Notes: generated by a model not told the origin, from the letters alone. 64,000 nt of DNA from an uncultured Pelagibacteraceae bacterium (GCA_902596355.1 CACJTS010000003.1:40072-104071), one strand, 5' to 3'. Counted from the first letter of the stretch, positions 28,163 through 38,139 are shown. Made by a program: numbers and translations.

Positions 28163-29246
28163 ATTTTCATCAAAAGATAAATTTTACATGCAATTAGCCT
28201 TGGACTTGGCTAAATCTCGTCATGGACAGACCGGATTAAATCCTTCTGTAGGCTGTGTTATTGTCAAAAATGATAAAATTATTTCCATAGGACAAACCTC
28301 ATTTAACGGAAGACCACACGCTGAATTTAATGCAATTAAGAATAGTTTTGAAGAATTGGATGGTTCAAAAATGTATGTTACTTTAGAACCATGCTGTCAT
28401 CATGGTTTAACACCACCATGTACTGACATGATAATTAAATCAAACATTTCAGAAGTTATATATGCTGTTACCGACATAGACAAAAGAGTAAGAAATAAAA
28501 GTTTTAAAATTTTAAAGTCAAAAAAAATAATTGTAAAAAAAGGTTTATTAAAAAATAAAATTGAACGTTTTTATTTACCGTATTTTTTTAATAGAAAGAA
28601 AAAATTACCTTTCGTCACTGGCAAAATAGCTATTTCAAAAAATAATATTATTTATAGTAAGAACCAGAAAAAGATTACAAATTCTTATTCAGATCAGTTT
28701 ACACACATGTTGAGATATCAAAATGATAGTTTAATGATTACTCACAAAACACTAAATAAAGATAATCCAAAATTAAATTGTCGTTTGAAGGGTTTTGAAA
28801 AATTTTCTCCAAAAAGAATTATTTTAGATAACAAGTTAAATTCTAAAATAAACAGTTATATAATAAAATCCTCTAATAACAAAAATACTATAATTTTTTA
28901 TAATAAAGCAAACAAATTAAAAATTTCAAAATTTAAAAGAAAAGGAATTCATCTAATTAAATCTCGTATTGATCGAAATAACAGATTTGATATTAAATTA
29001 ATTTTGAAAAAATTACATAATTATGGATGCAGAAATTTACTAATTGAAGGAGGAGATAAATTAACAAATTCATTGATTAAGAATAAAATTTTTAATAAAT
29101 TTTATTTGTATAAAAGTCCAAAAAATCTCTCTAAAAACTTCGAATATTTGAAATTTAGTAGTCAAAACATATTAAATCAAAAATATAAAACAAAAATTAA
29201 TCTAAATCTCAATTTACGAAAAGACAGAATAACACTATATAGTTAA
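28143..29246 (+). CDS. ribD: Bifunctional riboflavin deaminase/reductase RibD
   Basis: An N-terminal deaminase domain carries the zinc site [10 protein letters not shown] and [21 protein letters not shown]-terminal reductase domain, divergent and Lys-rich, keeps [15 protein letters not shown]. It converts the GTP-cyclohydrolase product to 5-amino-6-ribitylaminouracil phosphate. I use ATG 28143; a TTG at 28140 is directly upstream. It starts inside nrdR. No FMN riboswitch is visible ahead of it. Confidence 0.93.
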   Translation: MSTKKDKFSSKDKFYMQLALDLAKSRHGQTGLNPSVGCVIVKNDKIISIGQTSFNGRPHAEFNAIKNSFEELDGSKMYVTLEPCCHHGLTPPCTDMIIKSNISEVIYAVTDIDKRVRNKSFKILKSKKIIVKKGLLKNKIERFYLPYFFNRKKKLPFVTGKIAISKNNIIYSKNQKKITNSYSDQFTHMLRYQNDSLMITHKTLNKDNPKLNCRLKGFEKFSPKRIILDNKLNSKINSYIIKSSNNKNTIIFYNKANKLKISKFKRKGIHLIKSRIDRNNRFDIKLILKKLHNYGCRNLLIEGGDKLTNSLIKNKIFNKFYLYKSPKNLSKNFEYLKFSSQNILNQKYKTKINLNLNLRKDRITLYS

Positions 29247-29251
29247 AAAAA

Positions 29252-29845
29252 ATGTTTAACGGAATAATTTATAACCAAGGTACTATTACTAAAATTATTA
29301 AAAGACCTAAAGGTCTTAACATTTTTGTTAAAAGTAATGTTAAAGTATCCAATAAAGACATGGGATTGTCTGTTGCCTGTGATGGTGTTTGTCTAACTTT
29401 AATTTCATATAAATCCAAAATTATGGAATTTTATCTTTCGAAAGAAACGATAATTCGATCAAAATTCAAATTTTTAAAAATAAAAGATAAAATAAACTTA
29501 GAATTACCTTTAAAATATGGGACAAAAATCTCAGGACATATTTGTCAAGGACATGTTGATACTGTTGGTAAAGTATTAAGTATTAAAAAAATAGATAAAT
29601 CATTTCTTTTTGACTTTGATTTACCTAAAAAGGAAAGAAAACACTTAATAGAAAAAGCGTCAATCTGTGTGAATGGTATTTCTCTTACAATTTCAAAAGT
29701 GACTGAAAAAGGTTTCCAAATTTGGATTATCCCTCACACCTACAAAGAAACGAATTTATCAACTTTAAAAAAATCTAGTTTAGTCAACATAGAGATAGAT
29801 ATCTTGTCTAAATACGTTAGGAACTATTTTAATGAAAAAAAATAA
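29252..29845 (+). CDS. ribE: Riboflavin synthase (alpha subunit)
   Basis: Dismutates two 6,7-dimethyl-8-ribityllumazines into riboflavin. Its 197 residues contain two homologous lumazine-binding barrels: MFNGIIYNQGTI..DGVCLTLIS and HICQGHVDTVGKV..VNGISLTISKV. The N-terminal MFNGI matches the family. The end overlaps ribB by 14 nt. Confidence 0.94.
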   Translation: MFNGIIYNQGTITKIIKRPKGLNIFVKSNVKVSNKDMGLSVACDGVCLTLISYKSKIMEFYLSKETIIRSKFKFLKIKDKINLELPLKYGTKISGHICQGHVDTVGKVLSIKKIDKSFLFDFDLPKKERKHLIEKASICVNGISLTISKVTEKGFQIWIIPHTYKETNLSTLKKSSLVNIEIDILSKYVRNYFNEKK

Positions 29846-30932
29846 CTTTACCTCAATAGAGTCAATTATAAGCGTAGCCAAAAAAGGTGGTATGTTTATT
29901 TTAGTAGACGATGAAAAAAGAGAAAACGAAGGGGATTTAGTAATTTCAACATCGGACTCAAATGCAAAGAACATTAACTTCATGGCAAAATACGGGCGAG
30001 GCTTAATTTGTTTAGCGCTTGATTCACTTCAAGCAAAAAGATTAAATTTATCTTTAATGTCTCCAGTAAATCAATCAAGAAACAAGACGGCATTTACAAT
30101 TTCTATTGAAGCAAAAAAAGGAATAACAACAGGTATATCTGCTAAAGATAGAGCGAAAACAATCAAAATTGCTTCAAAAAAAAATGTAAATAAAAATGAG
30201 ATTGTTTCACCGGGTCACGTGTTTCCAATTATAGCGAAAGATGGTGGAGTGCTTGTTAGAGCAGGGCATACTGAAGCTTCAGTTGATATATCTAAATTAG
30301 CAAAAAAAAATAACTCTGCTGTAATATGTGAAATTATGAATGAAGATGGAACAATGGCTAAAGGTCAGGATTTATTCAATTTTGCAAAAAAACATAAATT
30401 AAAAATTGGAAAGATAGAAGATCTGATCGCATATAGACTAAAAAAAGAAAAACTTATTAAACTTAAAAAGCAAAGCAAAATTGATGTAAAAGATCAAAAA
30501 TACAATATTAGAATTTATGAGAATCTTTTAGATGGCTCAGAACATTTTGCATTGATAAAAGGTAAAATAAAAAAAGGTATTACTCCAAGAGTAAGAGTAA
30601 TTTCATCTAATGTCGTCCAAAACTATCTAATAAATCAATCATTACCAAATTCATTTAATAAGACCTTAAATTATTTTAGAAAATATCAAAATTGTGTTTT
30701 AGTATTTATCAAAGACTCAAATTTAAAATCAGTAACTCAGACTTTAAAAGATTATAAAAACAAAGACTTTTACAAAAAGGGAAATGACAAGTTAATAAAA
30801 AATTATGGTATTGGAGCTCAAATTATTAAAGACTTAAAAATTAAAAATATGATATTAATCACCAAATCACAAAAAAAAGTTATTGGTCTTGATGGTTATG
30901 GTATAAAAATTACAAAACAGGAATTAATTTAA
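29832..30932 (+). CDS. ribB: DHBP synthase with degenerate GTP-cyclohydrolase-like C-terminus (RibBX type)
   Basis: The N-terminal ~200 residues are a complete 3,4-dihydroxy-2-butanone 4-phosphate synthase (FILVDDEKRENEGDLVIS, VSPGHVFPI, VRAGHTEASVDISKLA, ICEIMNEDGTMA). The rest (~205-366) aligns in position with GTP cyclohydrolase II but lacks the three zinc Cys and the RCDCG motif; VRVISSNVVQNYL replaces the usual active segment. It should therefore make DHBP only. Such RibBX proteins are known in proteobacteria with a separate RibA. It overlaps ribE by 14 nt and ribH by 1 nt. Confidence 0.88.
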   Translation: MKKNNFTSIESIISVAKKGGMFILVDDEKRENEGDLVISTSDSNAKNINFMAKYGRGLICLALDSLQAKRLNLSLMSPVNQSRNKTAFTISIEAKKGITTGISAKDRAKTIKIASKKNVNKNEIVSPGHVFPIIAKDGGVLVRAGHTEASVDISKLAKKNNSAVICEIMNEDGTMAKGQDLFNFAKKHKLKIGKIEDLIAYRLKKEKLIKLKKQSKIDVKDQKYNIRIYENLLDGSEHFALIKGKIKKGITPRVRVISSNVVQNYLINQSLPNSFNKTLNYFRKYQNCVLVFIKDSNLKSVTQTLKDYKNKDFYKKGNDKLIKNYGIGAQIIKDLKIKNMILITKSQKKVIGLDGYGIKITKQELI

Positions 30933-31321
30933 TGAAAAAAAAATATTTAATTGTTGTAGCAGATTATTATAAAAATATTACTGATGGCTTAATAAGCAGT
31001 GCTTTAAAAATAATTCCAAAAAAAAATATAATAAAAATTATTAAAGTACCTGGTGCTTTTGAAATTCCAGTTACAATTTCTAAAAATTTAAAAAAATATG
31101 ATGGTTTTTTAGCTTTAGGATGTGTGATTAAAGGTCAAACGCCACACTTTGATTTTATTTCTCAAGCTTCAACAGATGCCATAATGAAATTATCTATAGA
31201 TAGTAAAAAACCAATTGGAAATGGAATAATTACCTGTCTTAATATGGCTCAAGCAAGAGCAAGAAGAAAAAAGGGTGCTGAAGCTGCAGAAGCTGTGATT
31301 TCAGTTTTGTCCCAAAAATGA
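30932..31321 (+). CDS. ribH: 6,7-dimethyl-8-ribityllumazine synthase
   Basis: Condenses DHBP with aminoribityluracil. The protein (129 aa) is shorter than the usual 150-160 but keeps VPGAFEIPVTISK, ALGCVIKGQTPHFDFIS with the catalytic His, and RARRKKGAEAAEAV. It starts at the overlapping TAATG of ribB and overlaps nusB by 4 nt, completing a contiguous riboflavin operon. Confidence 0.92.
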   Translation: MKKKYLIVVADYYKNITDGLISSALKIIPKKNIIKIIKVPGAFEIPVTISKNLKKYDGFLALGCVIKGQTPHFDFISQASTDAIMKLSIDSKKPIGNGIITCLNMAQARARRKKGAEAAEAVISVLSQK

Positions 31322-31722
31322 GAACTCATTTTAATCCAAAAAATAACCCTAGAGTTATAATTATTCAGAAATTATATGGCAAATTTTATAATGAAGATGA
31401 TGATTTAAATTTTCCAAAACACAGATTTAAAAAATTTATTAAAGATATTGTTTTGGGAACGATAGAAAGAAACGATCTTATTTTAGATGAATTAAATAAT
31501 AAATTAGGTGATGAATTTGTATTTGAAAAATTAGACAAAGTTTTTCAAACAATTTTAAAAGCGGCAACTTATGAATTTATGTATAAGCCAAATTTATCTA
31601 TTAATATAATTATTAAAGAATATTTAAATTCATCTAATTTTTTTCTTGAAGATTCACAAACAAAGTATCTTAATGCTTTATTGGACAACGTTGGAAAAAA
31701 ATTAAGATCTAACAATGCATGA
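31318..31722 (+). CDS. nusB: Transcription antitermination factor NusB
   Basis: Small helical protein (134 aa) that binds boxA RNA with NusE in rRNA antitermination. The sequence is divergent, but position right after ribH, length, and the segments DKVFQTILKAATYEFMYKP and IIIKEYLNSSNFF..TKYLNALLDNVGKKLR fit NusB. ribH-nusB-thiL is a widely conserved order. Confidence 0.85.
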   Translation: MRTHFNPKNNPRVIIIQKLYGKFYNEDDDLNFPKHRFKKFIKDIVLGTIERNDLILDELNNKLGDEFVFEKLDKVFQTILKAATYEFMYKPNLSINIIIKEYLNSSNFFLEDSQTKYLNALLDNVGKKLRSNNA

Positions 31723-32674
31723 ATTTGATCTAATAAATAATTATTTTTTTAAAATAGCTGAAAAAAATAAATCTGCTCTTAATCTAAACGACGATGTTTT
31801 TTTTGATAAAAAAAGAGGTGTTGTTATATCTATTGATACATACAATATTGGTACGCATTTTTATGATTTTAAATCCCCAGATTTAGTAATTAAAAAAATA
31901 TTAAGGTCATCAATTTCTGATTTAATTTGTAAAGGAGTAGCACCAAAGTTTTATTTTATTTCTGGTTCAGGTAATAAAAAAACATTTACAAAAAATAATT
32001 TATATAAAATATCAAAGTCACTTAAATCAGAACAAAATAAATTTAAAATAGATTTATGTGGAGGTGATACAACCTTTTCAAGTAAACTAAGTTTTACAAT
32101 CACCTCATTGGGATATTCAAATAAAATAATTTATCGTAATAAAGCTAAGCCAAATGATGACATTTATGTGACTGGAAATTTGGGAGATAGTTATTTAGGA
32201 CTTAAAGCATTAAGAAATAAAGTTAAATTTAAAAATAAAGACAAATTATTCTTTGTAGATAAATATTACAAACCAGAGTTACCTTTAAATTTAACAAAAT
32301 ATTTATTCAAATTTGCAAACAGCTCTATTGATGTTTCAGATGGATTAATTGATGATTTAGCAAAAATGATTAATAGACAAAGTTTATCATTTCACTTATT
32401 TGAAAATAAAATACCTGTTTCCAATAAATTAAGTAATTTAATTAAAAAAAAAAGATTGAATAAAATTAATCTAATTTCTAATGGAGATGATTATCAGGTA
32501 TTATTTACTGCGGATATTAAGAAAGCTAGAATCATTCAAAAAGCTTCTAAAACAACTGGAATTAAAATAACTAAAATTGGTAAAATTGTATCTGGTAAAG
32601 ATAGATCTTTGATATTCGATGGAAAAGGCAAGCAAATACAAGCTAAATCCAAAGGTTATATTCATCGGTTTTAG
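31715..32674 (+). CDS. thiL: Thiamine-monophosphate kinase
   Basis: Phosphorylates TMP to thiamine diphosphate (319 aa). The AIR-synthase-like fold is indicated by LNDDVFFDKKRGVVISIDTYNIG, the LRSSISDLICKGVAPKFYF segment, CGGDTTFS, and ISNGDDYQVLFTA. It overlaps nusB by 8 nt and is the last gene of the rib-nusB-thiL unit before a 78-bp gap. Confidence 0.9.
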   Translation: MHEFDLINNYFFKIAEKNKSALNLNDDVFFDKKRGVVISIDTYNIGTHFYDFKSPDLVIKKILRSSISDLICKGVAPKFYFISGSGNKKTFTKNNLYKISKSLKSEQNKFKIDLCGGDTTFSSKLSFTITSLGYSNKIIYRNKAKPNDDIYVTGNLGDSYLGLKALRNKVKFKNKDKLFFVDKYYKPELPLNLTKYLFKFANSSIDVSDGLIDDLAKMINRQSLSFHLFENKIPVSNKLSNLIKKKRLNKINLISNGDDYQVLFTADIKKARIIQKASKTTGIKITKIGKIVSGKDRSLIFDGKGKQIQAKSKGYIHRF

Positions 32675-32752
32675 AAGTTAATCGTTGTCTTTTCTATCTT
32701 TTTTTGTATTGTGCGGGCTTGAAATTTTAACAACCAACAACTTAAGGTTAAT

Positions 32753-34858
32753 ATGAGCGGAACAGTAGAAACAATACTATTATACACAATTGGAGCTGGT
32801 TTATTATCTATCGTTTATGGATTTTTAACTGGTAAAAACATTCTTAATTCAAGTGCAGGAAATGCAAAAATGCAAGATATTGCATCTGCAATTCAAATTG
32901 GTGCAAAAGCATATTTAGCAAGACAATACAAAACTATTGCTATTGTTGGTGCAGTAGTTCTTGTTATTGTAAGTATTGCATTTAGTCCTCTAGTAGGTTT
33001 AGGTTATTTAATAGGTGCTGCATTATCTGGTATTGCGGGATATGTAGGAATGTTAGTTTCTGTAGAAGCAAATGTAAGAACAGCAGAAGCATCAAGAAAA
33101 GGGTTAGCTCAAGGTCTTTCAGTTGCTTTTAAATCTGGTGCTGTAACTGGAATGTTGGTTGCTGGTTTAGCTTTATTAGCTATTGCTGTTTATTATTATA
33201 TATTATTGAAATCTGATGTTGAAGAAAGAGAAATAGTTAATGCATTAGTTGCATTAGGTTTTGGTGCTTCTCTAATTTCTATCTTTGCAAGATTAGGTGG
33301 TGGAATTTTTACGAAAGGTGCAGACGTAGGTGCTGACTTAGTAGGAAAAGTTGAAGCTGGAATTCCAGAGGATGATCCTAGAAACCCAGCTGTAATAGCA
33401 GATAACGTTGGTGACAACGTAGGAGACTGTGCTGGTATGGCTGCTGATTTATTTGAAACATATGCTGTTACAATTGTTGCAACAATGGTTTTATCTTCAA
33501 TTTTCTTTGTTGGTGATCTAAATATGATGATTTACCCTTTATCCATTGGTGCTGCATGCTTGTTAACATCTATTGTTGGAACATTTTTCGTTAAACTTGG
33601 AAGAAGCAATAATGTTATGAATGCTTTGTATAAAGGATTTGTTGTCTCTGCAGTAGCATCTTTAGTAATACTATGGCCTGTTACAGATCATGTAATTGGT
33701 TTTACAAATGAGTTTACAATAAATGATATGACATTTAATGGGATGGATCTATATTATTGTGGTGTAATAGGGCTAGTTATTACTGGATTATTAATCTGGA
33801 TTACCGAATACTATACAGGAACAAGTTATAGACCAGTTAAATCTGTTGCGTTATCATCAACAACTGGTCATGGTACTAATGTTATTCAAGGGCTAGCTGT
33901 TTCTATGGAAGCAACTGCTATACCAGCATTAATAATCGTTGCAGGTATTCTTATTACAAATTCTATTGCTGGACTTTTTGGTATTGCTATAGCAGTAACT
34001 ACTATGCTTGCATTAGCAGGTATGGTTGTTGCTTTAGATGCGTACGGACCAGTTACAGACAATGCTGGTGGAATTGCTGAAATGTCTAATCTTGATAAAA
34101 AAGTTAGAAAAACAACAGATGCTCTAGATGCAGTAGGAAATACAACTAAAGCCGTCACAAAAGGTTATGCAATTGGTTCAGCTGGTTTAGGTGCTTTAGT
34201 TTTATTTGCTGCTTACACAGAAGACATCAAACATTTTTCAAAAGAGGCAGGATCTTCATTAGAGGGTATAGTAGTGACTTTTGATTTATCTAACCCTTAT
34301 GTAGTCGTTGGTTTATTAATTGGTGGAATGTTACCTTATCTTTTTGGCTCAATGGGAATGCAAGCTGTTGGAAGAGCAGGAGGAGCTGTTGTTGTTGAGG
34401 TAAGAAGACAATTTAAAAAATTTCCTGGTATTATGAAAAGAAAACAAAAACCTGATTATGCAAAATTGGTAGATTTACTTACCGTAGCCGCTATTAAGGA
34501 AATGATTATACCTTCACTATTACCAGTTTTATCTCCAGTTGTTTTATATTTTATAATTCTGTCAATTGGTGGACAAGTTGCTGCCCTAGCTGCAGTTGGT
34601 GCAATGTTGCTTGGTGTTATTATCACTGGTTTGTTTGTTGCGGTATCAATGACCGCAGGTGGTGGTGCTTGGGATAATGCAAAAAAATATATTGAAGACG
34701 GTAATCACGGTGGAAAAGGATCTGATGCCCACAAAGCAGCTGTTACAGGGGATACAGTAGGTGATCCATATAAAGACACTGCAGGACCGGCTGTAAATCC
34801 GATGATTAAGATTACAAATATAGTAGCTCTTTTATTATTGGCTGTTATCGCTGGCTAA
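32753..34858 (+). CDS. hppA: Membrane-bound H+-translocating pyrophosphatase, K+-independent type
   Basis: A 701-residue protein with about 16 transmembrane helices that couples PPi hydrolysis to proton export. Metal/PPi motifs are [35 protein letters not shown] and [15 protein letters not shown]. The K+-sensitivity site reads GNTTKA with Lys466, the K+-independent signature. It probably supports energy conservation from biosynthetic PPi. A 78-bp leader region precedes it. Its terminator hairpin (34875-34906) lies inside the convergent bamE gene, which it overlaps by 14 nt. Confidence 0.96.
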   Translation: MSGTVETILLYTIGAGLLSIVYGFLTGKNILNSSAGNAKMQDIASAIQIGAKAYLARQYKTIAIVGAVVLVIVSIAFSPLVGLGYLIGAALSGIAGYVGMLVSVEANVRTAEASRKGLAQGLSVAFKSGAVTGMLVAGLALLAIAVYYYILLKSDVEEREIVNALVALGFGASLISIFARLGGGIFTKGADVGADLVGKVEAGIPEDDPRNPAVIADNVGDNVGDCAGMAADLFETYAVTIVATMVLSSIFFVGDLNMMIYPLSIGAACLLTSIVGTFFVKLGRSNNVMNALYKGFVVSAVASLVILWPVTDHVIGFTNEFTINDMTFNGMDLYYCGVIGLVITGLLIWITEYYTGTSYRPVKSVALSSTTGHGTNVIQGLAVSMEATAIPALIIVAGILITNSIAGLFGIAIAVTTMLALAGMVVALDAYGPVTDNAGGIAEMSNLDKKVRKTTDALDAVGNTTKAVTKGYAIGSAGLGALVLFAAYTEDIKHFSKEAGSSLEGIVVTFDLSNPYVVVGLLIGGMLPYLFGSMGMQAVGRAGGAVVVEVRRQFKKFPGIMKRKQKPDYAKLVDLLTVAAIKEMIIPSLLPVLSPVVLYFIILSIGGQVAALAAVGAMLLGVIITGLFVAVSMTAGGGAWDNAKKYIEDGNHGGKGSDAHKAAVTGDTVGDPYKDTAGPAVNPMIKITNIVALLLLAVIAG

Positions 34859-35330
34859 TCTCTTTACGTTTTTTGGCCCTCTGACCAAGAGGGTCATTAA
34901 TTTTTTGTCTCATACTAGACATAAAATCATATATAAATGTATTTCTTTTAAAGCCCGCTTCTGTTGTCGCTTCAACAATTTTAATATTCTCCATATCATC
35001 TTTATTATAAAATTCTTTTTTCTTCAAAATACCATAGTTGTTAATTTCTAGTACTAACACATCATTCTTAAAAATTTTCATTTTACCTAAATTTTTAAGC
35101 TCAGATTGTGTTTGCTTTCGTTCAATATAAATCCATACATCATTGTCAAATTTACTCCTTGTAGATGGTTGGCCTAAAATTTTTTTTATATCGTTTGTAT
35201 TACTCACATTAATAATTAAATTTTGTTGTTTTTTTTCCAAAAAAGGCACACCGTGATGTTTTACTACAGGTTTAAATGAGCAATTTGTAATTACAATAAA
35301 AAGTAAAATTATATATAATATTTTATTCAT
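34845..35330 (-). CDS. bamE: Outer membrane assembly lipoprotein BamE (SmpA/OmlA family)
   Basis: A small lipoprotein of the BAM complex for outer-membrane protein insertion. The N-terminus is a lipoprotein signal with lipobox VITNC (Cys ~17 from ATG 35330), then the SmpA/OmlA core [34 protein letters not shown] chose ATG 35330, giving a normal Lys-containing signal; ATG 35345 adds MYFSF. Its start codon overlaps the cbp3 start on the other strand by 2 nt, and its 3' end contains the hppA terminator. Confidence 0.85.
   Translation of the reverse strand: MNKILYIILLFIVITNCSFKPVVKHHGVPFLEKKQQNLIINVSNTNDIKKILGQPSTRSKFDNDVWIYIERKQTQSELKNLGKMKIFKNDVLVLEINNYGILKKKEFYNKDDMENIKIVEATTEAGFKRNTFIYDFMSSMRQKINDPLGQRAKKRKEISQR
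34875..34906 (+). terminator. Rho-independent terminator of hppA, inside bamE coding sequence
   Basis: Stem GGCCCTCT (34875-34882) pairs with AGAGGGTC (34888-34895, one G-U) around a 5-nt loop and is followed by ATTAA and six T residues. The U-tract is only on the plus strand, so it serves hppA. The same bases encode the C-terminal DPLGQRAKK of BamE. Confidence 0.8.
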
Positions 35331-35796
35331 GAAAGAAAAATACATACATATTTATAACAATTTAATTAATTTCTCTAGAAATAAAGATCTATATAAAAAT
35401 TTAAATAGAAAGGATAATTTTTCAGACAGGTTAACACTTTTTTTACTACATTTTTCTTTTTTTTTAAAAAATTTTAAAAACAAGGAAAATAAGAATATTT
35501 TACAAGAAATCTATGATTTCAATTTTAGACAACTTGAACTAAGTATTAGAGAAATTGGTTATGGTGATCAATCTATTAATAAAAAAATGAAAGATTATAT
35601 TAATTTATTTCATTCTATGGTTTCCGAAATACATTTTTGGGATACTTTATCTAGGCCAGAAAAAATGAAAAAAATTTCACTTTTTTTAGGTGATTTTCAA
35701 AATATTGATGATTTACTCAATTATTTTGAGGAATTTAACTCCAATTTATCAAAAAAAACTTTAAATTTTTATTTAAAAAGTGTAAGTAACCCATAA
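35329..35796 (+). CDS. Ubiquinol-cytochrome c chaperone (Cbp3/UQCC1 family)
   Basis: A 155-residue protein resembling the Cbp3-type assembly chaperone of the cytochrome bc1 complex. The matching segments are [52 protein letters not shown]. Head-to-head arrangement with bamE and placement before rpmF/plsX is the alphaproteobacterial order, although the DUF177 gene commonly between them is absent. Start codon shared head-on with bamE, so its promoter must lie inside bamE. Confidence 0.8.
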   Translation: MKEKYIHIYNNLINFSRNKDLYKNLNRKDNFSDRLTLFLLHFSFFLKNFKNKENKNILQEIYDFNFRQLELSIREIGYGDQSINKKMKDYINLFHSMVSEIHFWDTLSRPEKMKKISLFLGDFQNIDDLLNYFEEFNSNLSKKTLNFYLKSVSNP

Positions 35797-35798
35797 TT

Positions 35799-35981
35799 AT
35801 GGCTGTACCAAAACGTAAACAAACCCCTTCCAGAACTGGTATGAGAAGAGCCCAGACTATGAAATTTTCAACTAAAAATATTATTGAAGATAAAAAATCA
35901 GGTGAATATAGACTTTCTCATCATCTAGACCTTAAAACTGGTATGTATAAGGGAAGACAAGTTTTAGACCCAAAAGAATAG
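35799..35981 (+). CDS. rpmF: 50S ribosomal protein L32
   Basis: A 60-residue ribosomal protein. The start [19 protein letters not shown] is the L32 signature, and [17 protein letters not shown] matches the alphaproteobacterial C-terminus. There are no zinc-binding Cys. It lies 2 nt after cbp3 and ahead of plsX, the classic rpmF-plsX pair. Confidence 0.96.
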   Translation: MAVPKRKQTPSRTGMRRAQTMKFSTKNIIEDKKSGEYRLSHHLDLKTGMYKGRQVLDPKE

Positions 35982-36000
35982 TATATAATAAATAATTAAA

Positions 36001-37002
36001 ATGTCAGATTTGATAAAAATTGCAGTTGATGCAATGGGTGGCGATGGTTCACCAAAAAAAATAATAGATGGAATTATTTTAAATCACTCAACAAATAAAA
36101 ATAATTTTTTTAAAATTTTTGGTGATAAAAATAAAATAAATCCATTAATTAATAAAAAAATTTCTCCAAATTTTTTTGAAATAATTCACACTGAAAAAAA
36201 AATAGAAAGTACAGATAGTCCATTAGAGGGAGCTAAGCGAGGCAGAGATACAAGTATGTGGCTTGCTATTCAAAGTGTTAAAGATAAAGAGGCTGATATA
36301 GTTATATCTGCAGGAAATACTGGAGCTTTATTAGTTGTGTCTAAATTAAACTTAAAAATGATTGAAAATATAGATAAACCAGCTCTTTCAGCTTTATGGC
36401 CCAATAAAAAAGGTATGAGCGTCGTGCTAGATTTAGGTGCAAACATAGAATGTAGTTCTAAAAATTTATTAGATTTTTCAATTATGGGTGCATCATTATA
36501 CACATCGCTTTATCCAAATGATAAACCAAATATTGCATTATTAAATATCGGCTCAGAGGAATTAAAAGGTAATGAAATAATTAAAGAAACATATCAATTG
36601 TTAAATGAAAGAAAATCAGATAATTACAATTTTGCAGGCTATATAGAAGGAAACCACCTTATGGATGGTCAAGTTAATGTTATTGTTTCAGATGGTTTTA
36701 CTGGAAACGTTGCTCTAAAAACTGCAGAGGGAACTGCGAACTTTATTACTAGCGAATTAAAGAATGCTATGACAGGTTCACTTTTAGGTAAAATTTCGTC
36801 CTTACTGAATATTTCAAATTTAAAAAAATTTAAAAAAAGACTAGATCCAAGATTGTATAATGGGGCCATATTTATAGGTTTGGACTCACCCGTTGTAAAG
36901 AGTCACGGTGGTACCGATTACATTGGTTTTTCAAATTCTTTAAATGTTTGTCATAGAATTGTGAAAGGTAATTTGATAGAAAAGATTAAACAAAATATTT
37001 AA
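36001..37002 (+). CDS. plsX: Phosphate acyltransferase PlsX
   Basis: Forms acyl-phosphate from acyl-ACP, the first step of the PlsX/PlsY phospholipid pathway (333 aa). It shows IAVDAMGGDGSPKKIIDG, ISAGNTGALLVVSKLNL, LDLGANIECSS and VSDGFTGNVALKTAEGTA. A TATAAT at 35984-35989 lies 11 nt before the ATG and may give an extra promoter with a very short leader. Confidence 0.95.
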   Translation: MSDLIKIAVDAMGGDGSPKKIIDGIILNHSTNKNNFFKIFGDKNKINPLINKKISPNFFEIIHTEKKIESTDSPLEGAKRGRDTSMWLAIQSVKDKEADIVISAGNTGALLVVSKLNLKMIENIDKPALSALWPNKKGMSVVLDLGANIECSSKNLLDFSIMGASLYTSLYPNDKPNIALLNIGSEELKGNEIIKETYQLLNERKSDNYNFAGYIEGNHLMDGQVNVIVSDGFTGNVALKTAEGTANFITSELKNAMTGSLLGKISSLLNISNLKKFKKRLDPRLYNGAIFIGLDSPVVKSHGGTDYIGFSNSLNVCHRIVKGNLIEKIKQNI

Positions 37003-37003
37003 T

Positions 37004-37303
37004 ATGAGAATTAATTTAACTAAAAAAGACTTAGTTAACTTGATTTATATGCAACTTGGATTTTCAAAACAAGTTTCTGAGAATTTAATTGATGATTTTT
37101 TATCAACTATTGTATCTAATATTTTAAAGGAAAAAAAATTAAAATTATCAAAATTTGGCACTTTTTCTATAAGACAAAAAAAATCTAGAATTGGAAGAAA
37201 TCCTAAAACAAAGGAAACAAAAGTAATTTCTAGTAGGGATGTTGTGTTATTTAAGCCATCAAAAGAATTTAAAGAATTTGTTAATTTGAAAGATAATGGA
37301 TAA
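37004..37303 (+). CDS. ihfA: Integration host factor alpha / HU-family DNA-binding protein
   Basis: A 99-residue HU/IHF-fold protein. The N-terminal helices (LTKKDLVNLIYMQLGFSKQ) and the arm GTFSIRQKKSRIGRNPKTKE with the intercalating Pro are visible. Location between plsX and a MerR regulator is the usual place of ihfA in alphaproteobacteria. It overlaps the MerR gene by 8 nt. Confidence 0.88.
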   Translation: MRINLTKKDLVNLIYMQLGFSKQVSENLIDDFLSTIVSNILKEKKLKLSKFGTFSIRQKKSRIGRNPKTKETKVISSRDVVLFKPSKEFKEFVNLKDNG

Positions 37304-37664
37304 GTCTGACAGTGCTTATAAAACTATTGGTGAAGTAGCTAAAATATTAAATTTAAAATCAAATAACAAAGGAACTTTATCGACACATGTTATTAGATTT
37401 TGGGAAACTCAATTTAAGCAAATTAGACCAAAAATATTAAATTCAAATAGAAGGTATTATGATGAAGATACAATAAATCTTTTGAAAAAAGTAAAATTTT
37501 TACTTAAAGATCAAGGAATGACAATAAATGGAGTTAAAAAAATATTAAATAATGAAGCTTCTTTAAAGCTTGACGAAATTGCAGATCAATCTATAAGGGC
37601 TGAAAATTTGAAAAATAAGTTATTAAAAATTTCAAAAAAATTAAAAGAACTAAAAAATGGCTAA
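37296..37664 (+). CDS. MerR family transcriptional regulator
   Basis: A 122-residue protein with an N-terminal MerR helix-turn-helix: YKTIGEVAKILNLK..HVIRFWETQFKQIRPK..NRRYYDEDTINLLKKVKFLL. A short coiled-coil tail follows and there is no effector domain. The same ihfA-merR pairing is widespread in alphaproteobacteria; its target is unknown. It overlaps ihfA and, by 8 nt, rpmG. Confidence 0.85.
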   Translation: MDKSDSAYKTIGEVAKILNLKSNNKGTLSTHVIRFWETQFKQIRPKILNSNRRYYDEDTINLLKKVKFLLKDQGMTINGVKKILNNEASLKLDEIADQSIRAENLKNKLLKISKKLKELKNG

Positions 37665-37848
37665 AAAAACACACGTTAAAGTAAGAATGGTACCCGAAAA
37701 TAAACCTGATAGTCCTTTTTTTTATTACGTAAAAAAACCAGCTGGAGGTGAAAAAGCTAAGATTAAACTTTCTGCAAAGAAATATAATCCAGATACTAGA
37801 AAACATGAAATGTTTGTGGAAAAAAAGCTTCCACCACACAGTAAGTAA
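37657..37848 (+). CDS. rpmG: 50S ribosomal protein L33
   Basis: A 63-residue ribosomal protein. MAKKTHVKVRMVPE, FFYYVKKP and AKKYNPDTRKHEMFVEKKLP align with L33. It has no Cys, so it is the zinc-free form. The stop codon directly abuts the stop of the opposite-strand chorismate mutase; only a T-run is present, with no hairpin. Confidence 0.93.
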   Translation: MAKKTHVKVRMVPENKPDSPFFYYVKKPAGGEKAKIKLSAKKYNPDTRKHEMFVEKKLPPHSK

Positions 37849-38139
37849 TTATTTTTTTTTAAAGTTTCTCTTTTCGTAATCGATATAAGACAAAATCATA
37901 TTTTTCCATATACGATTAGTAATTTTAGGATCAATCTTTAGTTTTTTAGATTTTGAGTGAATTTTTTTAAGTATAAAATTGATACGCTTTTTATCTACTA
38001 TTTCTTTTTTAAATTCTTTAAGCTTTAAAACTTCTTTTACAAGATTTGTTCTATATTTAATTAAAGATAATAACTTATTATCTAACTTATCCAATTTAGA
38101 TCTTATTATTTCTAATTTTTTTTTGTTTTTAGGCGACAT
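37849..38139 (-). CDS. Chorismate mutase (AroQ class)
   Basis: A 96-residue all-helical protein with the AroQ pattern: IRSKLDKLDNKLLSLIKYRTNLVKEVLKLK, then DKKRINFILKKI and ITNRIWKNMILSYIDYEKR. The catalytic Arg and Lys residues are in expected positions. It would convert chorismate to prephenate for Phe/Tyr. A monofunctional version is common in alphaproteobacteria. It diverges from ctaA across 43 bp. Confidence 0.83.
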   Translation of the reverse strand: MSPKNKKKLEIIRSKLDKLDNKLLSLIKYRTNLVKEVLKLKEFKKEIVDKKRINFILKKIHSKSKKLKIDPKITNRIWKNMILSYIDYEKRNFKKK

